The notes under the pieces were generated by a model. The model did not search any database, was not told the origin of the DNA, and saw nothing but the letters and a program-made list of their open reading frames with translations. From Paraburkholderia sp. (GTDB taxonomy: Bacteria; Pseudomonadota; Gammaproteobacteria; Burkholderiales; Burkholderiaceae), in the NCBI GenBank assembly GCA_004322045.1, contig SCRN01000025.1:62001-126000 (forward strand): 64,000 bases of DNA, written 5' to 3'. A program made the translations under genes and the position numbers. The first letter of the stretch is position 1; every line of letters starts with the position of its first letter. Shown one piece after another: positions 43,044 through 52,381 of the stretch.

Positions 43044-43787
43044 GTGCCATCCAATTCGTTACCTACCGTGCGCGCCCTCCCGACGTTCGTGCCCGAAACG
43101 GCGTTCGGCGTCTGGTTCTTACGCACGCATACGTGGGAACACCACGTGTTGCGTGTGGCCATCGACGACCTAAAACGGCTCATCGATGGCCCCGTTCCGC
43201 GCTCGCCCATCATCGTCGATGCCGGTTGCGGCCAGGGCATCTCCTTCAAGCTGCTAGCCCGCGCTTTCGAGCCGAGCCGGATCGTCGGCATCGACTGCCA
43301 TGAGCCCTCGCTGGCGCTGGCGAAGCAAGCCGCGCGGCACGTGCCGGTACCGGTGGAAGTCATGCAAGGGGACTGCGCCGCCCTACCGCTTCCCGACGCG
43401 TGCGCGGACATCGTCTTTTGCCACCAAACGTTCCATCATCTGGTCGAACAAGAGCGCGCGCTCGAGGCGTTCCATCGCGTGCTCAAACCGGGCGGCGTGC
43501 TCTTGTTCGCCGAATCGACCGACGCTTACATCAAGTCGTGGGTCATTCGCCTATTGTTCCGCCATCCGATGCACGTCCAAAAAAGCGCGGACGGCTATCT
43601 CGACATGTTGCGCGCGGGCGGGTTCGACTTCGCCGCGCGCAACGTGTCGCTACCGTACCTCTGGTGGAGCCGCGCGAAAGACTTCGGCCTGCTCGAGCGT
43701 CTCGGCCTCTATCGGCCGAAGCCGGGCAAGCGGCGCGAAACGCTCGTCAATGTCGCCGCGCGCAAACCGGTTACTGCTCCGGCCTGA
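43044..43787 (+). CDS. SAM-dependent methyltransferase, aryl polyene cluster
   Basis: 247 aa from a GTG start at 43044, chosen because GGGGAAAG lies 8 bp upstream and no ATG fits. Class I methyltransferase: SAM motif I IVDAGCGQGISFKL, acidic IVGIDCHEP at the end of strand 2, then FCHQTFHHLVEQERALEAFHRVLKPGG. Inference: methylates the hydroxylated aryl head group of the polyene or a related precursor. It is transcribed opposite to the rest of the cluster and converges on the small periplasmic gene at 43831. Confidence 0.8.
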   Translation: MPSNSLPTVRALPTFVPETAFGVWFLRTHTWEHHVLRVAIDDLKRLIDGPVPRSPIIVDAGCGQGISFKLLARAFEPSRIVGIDCHEPSLALAKQAARHVPVPVEVMQGDCAALPLPDACADIVFCHQTFHHLVEQERALEAFHRVLKPGGVLLFAESTDAYIKSWVIRLLFRHPMHVQKSADGYLDMLRAGGFDFAARNVSLPYLWWSRAKDFGLLERLGLYRPKPGKRRETLVNVAARKPVTAPA

Positions 43788-43830
43788 CGACATCGCACTC
43801 AAGCGCGGCGCCGACGGCCCGGCCTCGGAT

Positions 43831-44262
43831 TCATTTGGCCGTCAGCGTCGCGAGCTTGCCGCGAACTTTGATCGCCGCAGCGCTGAAGCTCGTCGCGCAA
43901 ACGAATTCCTTCGACGACGCGCTGTGTGTGCCATGAAAGCTCGTTTCGATGTCGATCACCGCGTTCGCGTCGCGATGGACCGCATCGGCTCTCAACGACG
44001 CAAGCGCTTCCTTCAGCGCCTCGTTGCATGCGGTCGTTTCATCTTCCGTCTTGCGCGCGACGCGGATCGATGCACTGGCTTCGCCGTGCGCAGCCACGAC
44101 GTCCGCGTGCGCTGCATCGCCGAAATAAAACGAAACTTGGTTGTCCGCGAGCTGCGCATCGAGCACCGGTTTCAGCGGGTACGTCGTGGTGTTCGTATGG
44201 GCGAGCGCCGCATGCGAGATCGCCGTGAAGGCGGATAAGACCATCAGGTGCTTCGCTTTCAT
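43831..44262 (-). CDS. Small periplasmic protein of aryl polyene clusters
   Basis: 143 aa from ATG 44262. Signal peptide at residues 1-21 (HLMVLSAFTAISHAALA-H). The mature protein has two Cys (TTACNEALKEAL and EFVCATSFSAAAIKV) and a DANAVIDIETSF segment of the heavy-metal-binding/YbjQ-like fold. Related proteins in aryl polyene clusters are often mislabelled excinuclease ATPase subunit; nothing here resembles an ATPase. A hairpin with nine T residues separates it from the ketosynthase upstream, so expression may be reduced or separate. Confidence 0.7.
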   Translation of the reverse strand: MKAKHLMVLSAFTAISHAALAHTNTTTYPLKPVLDAQLADNQVSFYFGDAAHADVVAAHGEASASIRVARKTEDETTACNEALKEALASLRADAVHRDANAVIDIETSFHGTHSASSKEFVCATSFSAAAIKVRGKLATLTAK

Positions 44263-44289
44263 TTGAGATTCCCCCGTTGTTGTTGCTTT

Positions 44290-44317
44290 AAAAAAAAACG
44301 TGGCGCCGCACGGCACG
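44290..44317 (-). terminator. Hairpin with nine-T tract between ketosynthase and small periplasmic gene
   Basis: Minus strand CGTGcCG - TGCGG - CGcCACG followed by nine T residues (44298-44290), directly after the ketosynthase stop. The stem is short with a mismatch, so it could be a partial terminator that lowers expression of the last gene or splits the operon. Confidence 0.5.
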
Positions 44318-44319
44318 CG

Positions 44320-45561
44320 TCACGCACCATCGGAAGCGCCGAACATCAAGCTCGCGCAACTGCCGCCGAAACCGAACGACACCGACATGGCCGCCGCCAG
44401 CGACGCCGCACGCGTCGCGCGCACGATCGGCTTGCCTTGTACGCAAGGATCCAGCGATTCGATACCGATGCAACCCGCGACGAAACCATCACGCATCATC
44501 AAGAGCGTATAGATCGCCTCATGCACGCCCGCGGCCGCCAGCGGATGCCCCGTCAGCGCCTTGGTCGACGAGAACACCGGCATCCCCGCGCCGAACACGG
44601 CGGCAAGCGCTTCGAGCTCGTGCGCATCGCCAAGCGGCGTCGAGGGCGCATGCGTGTTGATGTAGTCGGGCCAGCAACCGGCTTCGTCGATCGCGGCCCG
44701 AATCGCGCGCGCAATGCCGGCCGCGCCTGGCGCCACCATCGTCTGCGCATCGGTGCTCTGGCCGAAGCCGATCAGTTCGGCATGGATCGAAGCACCGCGT
44801 GCGCGGGCGTGCTCGAGCGATTCGAGCACGAGCACACCTGCTCCCGAGCCCAGCACGAAGCCGTCGCGGGCAAGATCGTAAGGACGCGATGCGCGCTCGG
44901 GGCTGTCGTTGAAGCCGTGCGAAAGCGCGCCCATCGCGTCGAACATCAGTGCAGTGTTCGTATGCACTTCCTCGCTGCCGCCCGCCAAGACCATGCGCTG
45001 CCGCCCGCTTTGTATCAGCTGCATCGCCTGGCCGATGGCCAGCGCCGATGTGGTGCAGGCCGACGACGGCGAATAGCAGACACCCTCCAAACCGAAGACG
45101 TGCGCCACATTCGCCGAGACCGTGCTGCTCATGGCTTGCGGCACGACGAACGGCGGCGTTCGCTCGATGCCGCGCGCAGACGCCACCGCGAGCGCCGCAT
45201 CGTAGGCCGATAATGCGCCCGTGCCGGAGCCGATCACCGCACCCACGTGCGGCGAGCGCAGCGCAGGCAGCGCCAGGCCGGCATCGTCGATCGCCATGCG
45301 CGCCGCATGGCACGCAAAGCGCGCCGTCTCGCCCATGAATCGCTCGAATTTGCGCCCGAACGCGCTTTCCCCGTTCAGCGACGCCGCGCCTGCAACATGG
45401 CTGCGCAGCCCGCGCTCGGCCCACGCCTGCACTCGCGTGATGCCGCAGCGGCCGGTGCGTAACGCGTCGGCCACGCCATCGAGCGTGTTACCCAGGCATG
45501 AAACGATGCCCATCCCCGTCACGACGACGCGCTGCGCGTCGGGCCGCATCGCCGCGCTCAT
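44320..45561 (-). CDS. Beta-ketoacyl-ACP synthase, aryl polyene cluster (1)
   Basis: 413 aa, KAS II-type fold. Active-site Cys169 in PSSACTTSALAIG, His in NTHAPSTPLGDAHE and second His in KALTGHPLAAAG: the full Cys-His-His triad. Role: decarboxylative condensation of malonyl-ACP onto the growing polyene. Start ATG 45561 overlaps the previous stop (ATGA), indicating coupling; an open frame extends upstream within that gene. It is adjacent to a second ketosynthase, as in KS/chain-length-factor pairs of aryl polyene systems, but both copies here keep Cys. Confidence 0.9.
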   Translation of the reverse strand: MSAAMRPDAQRVVVTGMGIVSCLGNTLDGVADALRTGRCGITRVQAWAERGLRSHVAGAASLNGESAFGRKFERFMGETARFACHAARMAIDDAGLALPALRSPHVGAVIGSGTGALSAYDAALAVASARGIERTPPFVVPQAMSSTVSANVAHVFGLEGVCYSPSSACTTSALAIGQAMQLIQSGRQRMVLAGGSEEVHTNTALMFDAMGALSHGFNDSPERASRPYDLARDGFVLGSGAGVLVLESLEHARARGASIHAELIGFGQSTDAQTMVAPGAAGIARAIRAAIDEAGCWPDYINTHAPSTPLGDAHELEALAAVFGAGMPVFSSTKALTGHPLAAAGVHEAIYTLLMMRDGFVAGCIGIESLDPCVQGKPIVRATRAASLAAAMSVSFGFGGSCASLMFGASDGA

Positions 45562-46787
45562 TGCCAGCGCTGGAAAATTAACGACGTGTTGATGCCGCCG
45601 AACGCGAAGTTGTTGCTCATCGCCCACTGCGCTTCGATCGTGCGTGCTTCGCCCGAGATGTAATCGAGCGGCGCGCAGGCAGGATCGATCGTCGTCAAAT
45701 TCAAGGTGGGCGCGAACCAACTGCGCTTCATCATCTCGATCGTCCACCACGCTTCGATGGCGCCGCACGCACCGAGCGTATGCCCGATGTAGCTCTTGAG
45801 CGAGCTGATCGGCATTGCGCCGCCGAACACTTCGGCCGTTGCCGCGCTCTCGGCGACATCGCCGCGGTCGGTTGCCGTGCCGTGGGCATTGACGTAGGCG
45901 ATCGCTTCGGGCCGCAATTGCGCATCGGCCAGCGCCAAGCGCATGGCTTGCGCCATCGTCGCCGCCGTCGGCTGAGTCATGTGCGCACCGTCGGAGTTGC
46001 ATCCGAAGCCGACCACCTCGGCGTGAATCGCCGCGCCGCGCACACGCGCATGCTCGTACTCCTCGAGCACCAGCGTCGCCGCGCCTTCGCCCACGACGAG
46101 CCCATCGCGCGCGGCATCGAACGGACGCGGCGTCAGCTCCGGCGTGTCGTTGCGCGTACTGGTCGCATACAGCGTATCGAACACCGCCACGGCCGGCCCC
46201 GACATTTCTTCGGCCCCGCCGGCAAGCATCAGCGTTTGCTTGCCCGTCGCGATCGCCTCATAGGCGTAGCCGATGGCTTGGCTGCCCGAGGCGCAAGCGC
46301 ACGAGGTCGGGATGATGCGCCCTTTCAAATCCCAAAACAGGCTGACGTTGACTGCCGTCGTGTGCGGCATCATCTGCACGTAGCTGTTCGATGTCACGTC
46401 GCGCATCGATCCGCTGTCGAGCATCGTGCCGAATGCACGGATTGGCTGCACGGACCCCGACGAGGATCCATAGGCCACACCCATGCGGCCGTCGGCGATC
46501 GACGCGTCGCCCGCGAGGCCCGCATCGAGCAGCGCGAGTTCGCTGGCGCGCACGGCGTACATCGAAACGGGCCCCATCGACCGCGTCTTCTTGCGCGGGT
46601 AGTCGGGCCGCGCCGCAAACGTATTCGGCAACGGGCACGCAAGCCGCGTATGCAGCGATGAAAAGTAATCCCACTCGGGCATCACCCGCACGGCGTTGCG
46701 GCCACTGCGCAACGCGGTTTCGATCTCGCTCCAAGCGGAGCCGAACGGCGTCACCCCGCCCATTCCGGTTACGACGACACGCTTCAT
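45558..46787 (-). CDS. Beta-ketoacyl-ACP synthase, aryl polyene cluster (2)
   Basis: 409 aa. Cys165 in PTSCACASGSQAIG, His in YVNAHGTATDRGD and second His in KSYIGHTLGACG. The C-terminus has the usual NNFAFGGINTSLIF. Role: chain elongation, probably as the heterodimer partner of the ketosynthase encoded next. Its ATG shares a base with the stop of the reductase gene (TGATG) and its stop overlaps the next start (ATGA). Confidence 0.9.
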   Translation of the reverse strand: MKRVVVTGMGGVTPFGSAWSEIETALRSGRNAVRVMPEWDYFSSLHTRLACPLPNTFAARPDYPRKKTRSMGPVSMYAVRASELALLDAGLAGDASIADGRMGVAYGSSSGSVQPIRAFGTMLDSGSMRDVTSNSYVQMMPHTTAVNVSLFWDLKGRIIPTSCACASGSQAIGYAYEAIATGKQTLMLAGGAEEMSGPAVAVFDTLYATSTRNDTPELTPRPFDAARDGLVVGEGAATLVLEEYEHARVRGAAIHAEVVGFGCNSDGAHMTQPTAATMAQAMRLALADAQLRPEAIAYVNAHGTATDRGDVAESAATAEVFGGAMPISSLKSYIGHTLGACGAIEAWWTIEMMKRSWFAPTLNLTTIDPACAPLDYISGEARTIEAQWAMSNNFAFGGINTSLIFQRWQ

Positions 46788-47518
46788 CAGATCATCCCGC
46801 CGTTGACGCCGATGACCTGGCGCGTGATATAGGACGCCGCATCGGACATCAAAAAGCCGACCGCCGCCGCGATTTCATCGGGACGGCCCACGCGCCCCAT
46901 CGGGACGGCCCGCAGCGCCTCGTCGAGATGTTCGAGGCCGGCGATCATCTCAGTGTCGACGAGTCCCGGCGCAACGCAATTGACTGTGATGCGGCGTGAA
47001 GCCAATTCGACGGCGAGCGCTTTGGTCGCGCCGATGACTCCCGCCTTCGCGGCACTATAGTTGACCTGCCCGCGATTGCCCATCACGCCCGAGACCGAGG
47101 CGATCGTCACGATGCGTCCGCCCTGCTTGGCGCGCACCATCGGCATCGTCAACGGCTGAACGACGTTGTAGAAGCCGTCCAAACTCGTTTCGATGACAGC
47201 GTCCCAATCTTCGTCGGTGAGTGCCGGGAATGCCGCATCGCGCGACAGCCCCGCGCACAGCACGATGCCGTAGTAGGCGCCATCGCATGCGACGTCGGCA
47301 TCGAGCGCGGCCCGGCAAGCCGCGCGATCGCGCACGTCGAAGCGCAGCAGCCCGGCTCGGCCTCCTGCGGACACGATCGCATCGACGACGGCCTGCGCTT
47401 CATCGACGCCGCTGCGGCAATGCACGGTAACGGCGAAACCGTCCGCGGCCAACCGATACGCAATCGCGCGGCCGATGCCGCGGCTTGCGCCGGTAACGAG
47501 AACACGTCGGCTGCTCAT
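46787..47518 (-). CDS. 3-ketoacyl-ACP reductase (FabG-like), aryl polyene cluster
   Basis: 243 aa short-chain dehydrogenase. NAD(P) motif VLVTGASRGIGRAIAYRLA, NAG-equivalent VLCAGLSRDAAF, catalytic Ser and Tyr-x3-Lys in ASVSGVMGNRGQVNYSAAKAG, and C-terminal ITRQVIGVNGGMI. Role: reduces the 3-keto group after each elongation. Start at ATG 47518, overlapping the stop of the dehydratase gene by 4 bp. Confidence 0.92.
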   Translation of the reverse strand: MSSRRVLVTGASRGIGRAIAYRLAADGFAVTVHCRSGVDEAQAVVDAIVSAGGRAGLLRFDVRDRAACRAALDADVACDGAYYGIVLCAGLSRDAAFPALTDEDWDAVIETSLDGFYNVVQPLTMPMVRAKQGGRIVTIASVSGVMGNRGQVNYSAAKAGVIGATKALAVELASRRITVNCVAPGLVDTEMIAGLEHLDEALRAVPMGRVGRPDEIAAAVGFLMSDAASYITRQVIGVNGGMI

Positions 47519-48036
47519 GAGGTAAAGCTCCCTTCGATAAACGCTTCGAAATCGTGCGGTTGAAACACTTTGATCACGGCTTGCGCGAGGCAGCGATCGT
47601 CGGCCGCAATCGTGCATTCGTAGGCGCCATGGCCCGCTTCGCTTTTGAGCAGCTCCGTCGCCTGCACGCGCAGGCGTGCGCCGCGCGCAAACGACGGCGC
47701 TTGCACCTCGTAGCGGCTCGCCCCGAGCAAGACGCCGGGCCGCGCGCGGCCGCCGGCGCGCAGCGCGAGCAAGCCGACGTGCGTCGCGATCGCCTGCGCC
47801 ATGAGCTCGATGCCGAGCCATGACGGCATCGCGCCGTCCGCATCGGCGTACCAGGCTTGCGCGTCCACGTGAGCGAGGACGGTCACCGTGTCGTCGCTGC
47901 ACGCGGCAATCTCATCGACAAGGCGCATCGTGCCGCGATGCGGCAGCACCTGCTCGATGGCGGGGAAGGCAGGCAAAGCCTCGGCTTGCGCCGAAGCGGC
48001 GTCGTCCAACAGGAGCGACGAGGTCATCGTCTGCAT
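47515..48036 (-). CDS. Hotdog-fold 3-hydroxyacyl-ACP dehydratase, aryl polyene cluster
   Basis: 173 aa. FPAIEQVLPHRGTMRLVDEIAAC is the FabZ/ApeP-type active-site strand (the LPHR-x-x-M with catalytic His), followed by PSWLGIELMAQAIATHVGLLAL, the central hotdog helix. Role: dehydration of 3-hydroxyacyl-ACP to build the conjugated double bonds. It lies between a ketosynthase and the reductase, both coupled. Confidence 0.85.
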   Translation of the reverse strand: MQTMTSSLLLDDAASAQAEALPAFPAIEQVLPHRGTMRLVDEIAACSDDTVTVLAHVDAQAWYADADGAMPSWLGIELMAQAIATHVGLLALRAGGRARPGVLLGASRYEVQAPSFARGARLRVQATELLKSEAGHGAYECTIAADDRCLAQAVIKVFQPHDFEAFIEGSFTS

Positions 48037-48048
48037 ATCGTCATTCCT

Positions 48049-49227
48049 TCAGTGAGCGAGCACGAGGCTCACGTTGCTCCCGCCAAAGGCGAACGAGTTG
48101 CTCATGACGCCGTGCCCGGGCGCCAGCCGCCGCTCGTGCTCGACGAGATCGAGCACGGGCAGTGCAGGGTCTGCCACGCCGTCCCACAGATGGCGCGGCA
48201 GCAGCGCCCCCTCGCGCACGAGCGAGAGCCACGCGAACCCGAGTTCGGTCGCCCCCGCCGCGCCCAGCGTGTGGCCCGTCAGCGGCTTCGTGCCGCTGGC
48301 CGCCACCCCGTGCGGGAACACGCGCGCCATCAAGCGCGCTTCCATCTCGTCGTTCTTGCGTGTGGCCGTTGCATGCAAATTCACATAGCCGATTGCGGAC
48401 GCCGGCATGCCCGCATCGGCCAAGGCGGCGCGCAGCGCTTGCTCTCCACCGAGACCGGACGGGTCCGGTGCAGAAATGTGATGTGCGTCGCTCGATTCGC
48501 CGACGCCGGCCAAGACCGCCGGCCCCGCTTCTCGGCTCATGAGGAACACGGCTGCCCCTTCGCCGATATTGATACCGGATCGATTCGAACTCATCGGATT
48601 CGTGCGGTCGAGGCTCGTCGATTCGAGGGCGGCGAAGCCACGCAACGTCAGCTCGCACAGCGAATCGACACCGCCCACGACCAGCGCATCGCACAGGTTC
48701 AATTGCAACATACGGCGCGCGGCGGCGAAGGCTTTCCCGCTCGACGTGCACGCCGTAGAAATTGTGAACGCCGGCCCCTGCACGCCCAGATACGCGGCCG
48801 CGAACGGCGCACCGGTGCCAATTTCCATTTGAACGTAATCGAAAGGCGCTTGGCCTGCGGCGAGCGCGTTCGCCACCCCTATCGCCGCTTCGCCGGCGCC
48901 GATACCCGAGGTGCTCGTACCCAGCACCACACCGACGCGCGCCGCACCGTATCGCGCGCAAGCCGCTTGCACGGCCGGCTCGATCTGCGTCAGCGCCGCC
49001 AGCAGGAGGCGGTTGTTGCGGCAATCGTAATGGGCCAGATGCGGCGGTGGCGCAAGATCGAGCGCGCCTTGCGCGCGGCCGACGTACGCGCCCTCATCGC
49101 CGCCGAATGCCACCCGTCCCATGCCGGGAGCGACGCCTGTCGCCAGCGCGGCGGCAACCGCATCGGTGTCAGCCCCGAGCGCGTTGACCATCCCTAGGGC
49201 ATGCAGATAAACATGTGCGCGGGTCAC
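48049..49227 (-). CDS. Beta-ketoacyl-ACP synthase, aryl polyene cluster (3)
   Basis: 392 aa with a GTG start at 49227 whose TGA-overlap with the exporter gene (GTGA) supports it. Cys160 in TISTACTSSGKAFAAA, His in YVNLHATATRKND, second His in KPLTGHTLGAAG. It is the most divergent of the three ketosynthases and may start the chain on the aryl-ACP primer, by analogy with priming ketosynthases in these clusters. Confidence 0.88.
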   Translation of the reverse strand: MTRAHVYLHALGMVNALGADTDAVAAALATGVAPGMGRVAFGGDEGAYVGRAQGALDLAPPPHLAHYDCRNNRLLLAALTQIEPAVQAACARYGAARVGVVLGTSTSGIGAGEAAIGVANALAAGQAPFDYVQMEIGTGAPFAAAYLGVQGPAFTISTACTSSGKAFAAARRMLQLNLCDALVVGGVDSLCELTLRGFAALESTSLDRTNPMSSNRSGINIGEGAAVFLMSREAGPAVLAGVGESSDAHHISAPDPSGLGGEQALRAALADAGMPASAIGYVNLHATATRKNDEMEARLMARVFPHGVAASGTKPLTGHTLGAAGATELGFAWLSLVREGALLPRHLWDGVADPALPVLDLVEHERRLAPGHGVMSNSFAFGGSNVSLVLAH

Positions 49228-51653
49228 GGGCGATCCTTATAAGCGGGCATCCCGATTGGCGCGAGCAGCACCGAAACGGCGATGCCAAGCGCAAGCGTAG
49301 CGCCGAAAGTCTTCAATACCGGCATCGCGCTCATTGCCAGCAATCCGAACGAAAGCAGCGTCGTCGCAGCCGATAGCGCGACGCCCGTCCAAACCGCGCC
49401 CAGATCGGCGTTGCGACGCACGCAACCTTCGCGCAAAAACACGGCGTAGTTGACGCCAACGCCAAGCACCAGCATCAAAGCGAGCCAATTGAACAGCGTC
49501 AACGAGACACCGGCATAGCCGAAGGCGGCCAGCGCCAGCGCGATCGCCAGCACGACCGGCAGCACGACCCGCGCTCCGCCACGCGCGCCATAGCGCGCGG
49601 CCAGCAAGATGAGCACGAGCAGCGTCGCAGCCGCGAGCCACACGGCACTATCGACACGGTACGCACCGAATAGCCGCGATACACTCGCGGCCTTATCCAC
49701 GAATACGACGCCGGGCAAGCTACGCGCGAGGCTTGCCAACGCAGGTAATTGCGCGTCCGTTGCGCCGACGGGCATGACGATGGCCGCGTACTCGGGCTGC
49801 GCGCCCGCTCGGTGAACGGTCCCGATCCACAAATGGCGAAACGGCTGCGACCACGGTGCGGCAAGCCAAGCGTCGAGCGTGAGCGGTGTGCTGGTCCGCT
49901 GCGTCCAAGCATCGACGTACTCGCGCGCAGCTTCTTCGCGAAACCCTGCGCCGACCAACGTGGTGCGCAGAGCATCCGGACGGCGCAGCACCGTCGATGC
50001 GAGTAGCGCGCGGTTGGCCGCCTGCTGCCGCGCCGACGGCACGAATTGCGAGACCGACTGCCAACCCGCGAGCCGGGTCCCGGCCAGAGGCAGGTCGAGC
50101 CGTTCGCCAAGCGCTTCGCTGCGCTCGAGGACGGATTCCGGCGTCGGGCCTTTGACCACGAAGAATTGCGCACCCGCGTCGATGCCGATGGTGTCGCGCA
50201 CCACCCGCTCCTGCGCAACGAGCGAGGCATCGCGCTGAATCAGCAGGTGGATGTCGTCGTCGCTCTGCAAGCGCAGCCATCCCGGGAGCGCCAAGGCGAG
50301 CGCGAGCCCCGCGGCAAACCAGGCCCTGCGGCCGGCGAACAACGCTTGCCAGCGCGACAGCAGCTTTGCCGCGCCGTCGAACAGGTACGCCGGGGTATGC
50401 GAAGGCCCCCGCTGCAACATCGCCGGCAGAAGCGAGGCCACCGAAGCGAACGCCATTGCAATGCCGACCATCGCGAAACAGGCGATTTGTTTGAGCGCCG
50501 GAAACGGCGCCCAGGCCAGGATCGCGTAGCCAAGCAGGCTAGTCGCAAGCGCGACGAGCAATGCGGGGCGCACTTCGCGCAGCCCGCGCCCTGCATCCCA
50601 GCGCTGCCCCGCGCTCAGATAAAGCACGAAGTATTGGATGGAATAATCGACCGCCTCGCCAATCAAGCTCGCCCCGAATACGAGCGTGAGCAAATGCAGT
50701 TGTCCGAACACGGCCATCGTCACCGCCAGCGCGCAACCGATGCCGATCGCGGTGGAAAGAAAGCCGAGCGCAATCAGCCGCGGTGAACGAAACACCCATA
50801 GCATCAACAGAGCGATGCCGCCCGCGGACCACAGGCCGATGCGATGCACGTCGCGCTCGGACGCACGACGCGCCGCATCGGCGTAAAACACGGCGCCGGT
50901 GCGCGCGATTCGCACATCGGGGTAATCGCGCAGCACGAGACCTTCCGCGCTGGCCGTCGCGTGACGAACAGCAGCTTGGACCGACGTCTCGTAAGCCGAA
51001 CCGGGCAGGGTCGCGGCAACGAGCACGCTCGTCGCCGTGCCGCGGTGCGCGACGAGCATGCCCTCTTCGAGGCTCAGATTCGACGTCGCCAGCGGCAGCG
51101 CGCCGAGCCAACGGCTCAACCAGCCGAACGGATCGTCCACGAGCCGCGCCGAGCGCCCCGCTTGCAATGGATCGAAGAGACGTTGCGCGACGAGGTCCGG
51201 CAGCTTTGCCGAGCCGTCGGCCAGTGCGGCGCGATCTTCGGAGGTGAGTAGGCCGAACCGATACGGCAGATAAAGGCGGGTCACCTGCGTCGCATCGAAC
51301 GGCGGCAATTGCGCGAGGACGCTGCGAAAGGCGTCGCTCGCTAGGAGCGATTGCGCAAGCTGTCGAGCCGCGCCTTTCGCCCGCGCTGCGTCATTGCTCG
51401 TCACGACGTAGACCGCCCGGTCCCCCATCGACTTCGCCAGTGCATCGAGCGCCTGCTCGGCTGCCGGATCGGCCTCGGTTTTCGGCAGCAGCGCGAGCAG
51501 ATCCGTTTGCAACGGCGGCGCCGACGCACGCACACCCCACCCCGGCTCGAGAAAACGCCATCCGCTGTAAGCAAGCACCACGCACATCAGCAGCGCCCAA
51601 GCAAACAGCACGCTGCGTCTTCGTTTCACGTCGAAGGTCTGGACCGCGTCCAT
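49224..51653 (-). CDS. MMPL-type RND exporter, aryl polyene cluster
   Basis: 809 aa. One N-terminal membrane helix (residues 13-30), a large periplasmic loop, a block of five helices (about 240-400), a second loop and a second block near the C-terminus (VLPVVLAIALALAAFGYAGVSLTLFNWLALMLVLGVGVNYAVFL). The duplicated layout and GEAVDYSIQYFVLYL and LGVGVNYAVFL motifs mark the MMPL/RND family. Inference: moves the finished aryl polyene-lipid across the inner membrane. Start ATG 51653 overlaps the LolA-like stop (TGATG). Confidence 0.88.
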   Translation of the reverse strand: MDAVQTFDVKRRRSVLFAWALLMCVVLAYSGWRFLEPGWGVRASAPPLQTDLLALLPKTEADPAAEQALDALAKSMGDRAVYVVTSNDAARAKGAARQLAQSLLASDAFRSVLAQLPPFDATQVTRLYLPYRFGLLTSEDRAALADGSAKLPDLVAQRLFDPLQAGRSARLVDDPFGWLSRWLGALPLATSNLSLEEGMLVAHRGTATSVLVAATLPGSAYETSVQAAVRHATASAEGLVLRDYPDVRIARTGAVFYADAARRASERDVHRIGLWSAGGIALLMLWVFRSPRLIALGFLSTAIGIGCALAVTMAVFGQLHLLTLVFGASLIGEAVDYSIQYFVLYLSAGQRWDAGRGLREVRPALLVALATSLLGYAILAWAPFPALKQIACFAMVGIAMAFASVASLLPAMLQRGPSHTPAYLFDGAAKLLSRWQALFAGRRAWFAAGLALALALPGWLRLQSDDDIHLLIQRDASLVAQERVVRDTIGIDAGAQFFVVKGPTPESVLERSEALGERLDLPLAGTRLAGWQSVSQFVPSARQQAANRALLASTVLRRPDALRTTLVGAGFREEAAREYVDAWTQRTSTPLTLDAWLAAPWSQPFRHLWIGTVHRAGAQPEYAAIVMPVGATDAQLPALASLARSLPGVVFVDKAASVSRLFGAYRVDSAVWLAAATLLVLILLAARYGARGGARVVLPVVLAIALALAAFGYAGVSLTLFNWLALMLVLGVGVNYAVFLREGCVRRNADLGAVWTGVALSAATTLLSFGLLAMSAMPVLKTFGATLALGIAVSVLLAPIGMPAYKDRP

Positions 51654-52381
51654 CAGCGCGCCCCGAACAGTGCGAGTTCGGCCGGCGACAGCGCATCGAC
51701 CGGCTCGCTGCTCGAGAACTCGATGCGCGTGGTATCGCCATTGGCGCCGGTAACTTCCAGCATCTGCAGATAGGCGTCCCCTTCCATGCGCAGCGCCTTG
51801 ATGAACTGAGCGAGTTGGGGCTGATTCGGCGTGAGCCGCAAGCGCCACCGTGCGGGGGTGCCGCTAGCTGCGACGTCGAATTGCGAATAAAGGGCCGACA
51901 AATCGCCGCTGAGCAGTGCACGCATCATGCGTGAGACTTGCGCCATCGAGCCGCGCGCGAGAGCGCTCGTCGATGAATGTCCGGCCGCATCGATCTTCTT
52001 GACGCTCGTATCGCCGATGACATAGGTGACGCGGTACGGCGTATCGATGCGCCAAATCACCCCGCGATCGCGTTCGAAAACCAGCGCACCGGTGCTGACG
52101 AGCGGGCTCGACAGCGCGGCAAGTGTTTGCGTCTGCCGAAAGTGCGTGCGCACGCCGCCCTTCTCGGCCAGTTGCCCCGCAATGCGAGCGACGAGCGCCG
52201 CGTCGTTCGCCGCAGCGCCGGCCGATGAAGCGGCGCCCGCCGGTGGCAAGGCCGTGCTTGTCGCGGCCACTGCGGTTGCGCACCCGAGCGCGCCTATGAC
52301 CGACATCACGCACATCACGCACGTTGCGCGCATCGCATGCAGAACGTTACGCGACTTCACGGGTTGCCCGATCGCCGTCAT
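51653..52381 (-). CDS. LolA-like outer-membrane lipoprotein carrier, aryl polyene cluster
   Basis: 242 aa. Signal peptide within residues 17-41 (CVMCVMSVIGALGCATAVAA). The mature part has the LolA-like pattern VRTHFRQTQTLAALSSPLVSTGALVFERDRGVIWRIDTPYR and NGDTTRIEFSS. Known: such proteins occur in all aryl polyene clusters and are thought to ferry the pigment-lipid through the periplasm. Its ATG overlaps the upstream thioesterase stop. Confidence 0.85.
   Translation of the reverse strand: MTAIGQPVKSRNVLHAMRATCVMCVMSVIGALGCATAVAATSTALPPAGAASSAGAAANDAALVARIAGQLAEKGGVRTHFRQTQTLAALSSPLVSTGALVFERDRGVIWRIDTPYRVTYVIGDTSVKKIDAAGHSSTSALARGSMAQVSRMMRALLSGDLSALYSQFDVAASGTPARWRLRLTPNQPQLAQFIKALRMEGDAYLQMLEVTGANGDTTRIEFSSSEPVDALSPAELALFGAR

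Noticed and set aside
41682-43787. 701-aa plus-strand open frame
   Set aside because: Its first two thirds are antisense to the FAD oxidoreductase; only the part from the GTG at 43044 is a methyltransferase.
43831-44262. Excinuclease ATPase subunit (a common label for such genes)
   Set aside because: The protein is a 143-aa exported protein with no Walker motifs.
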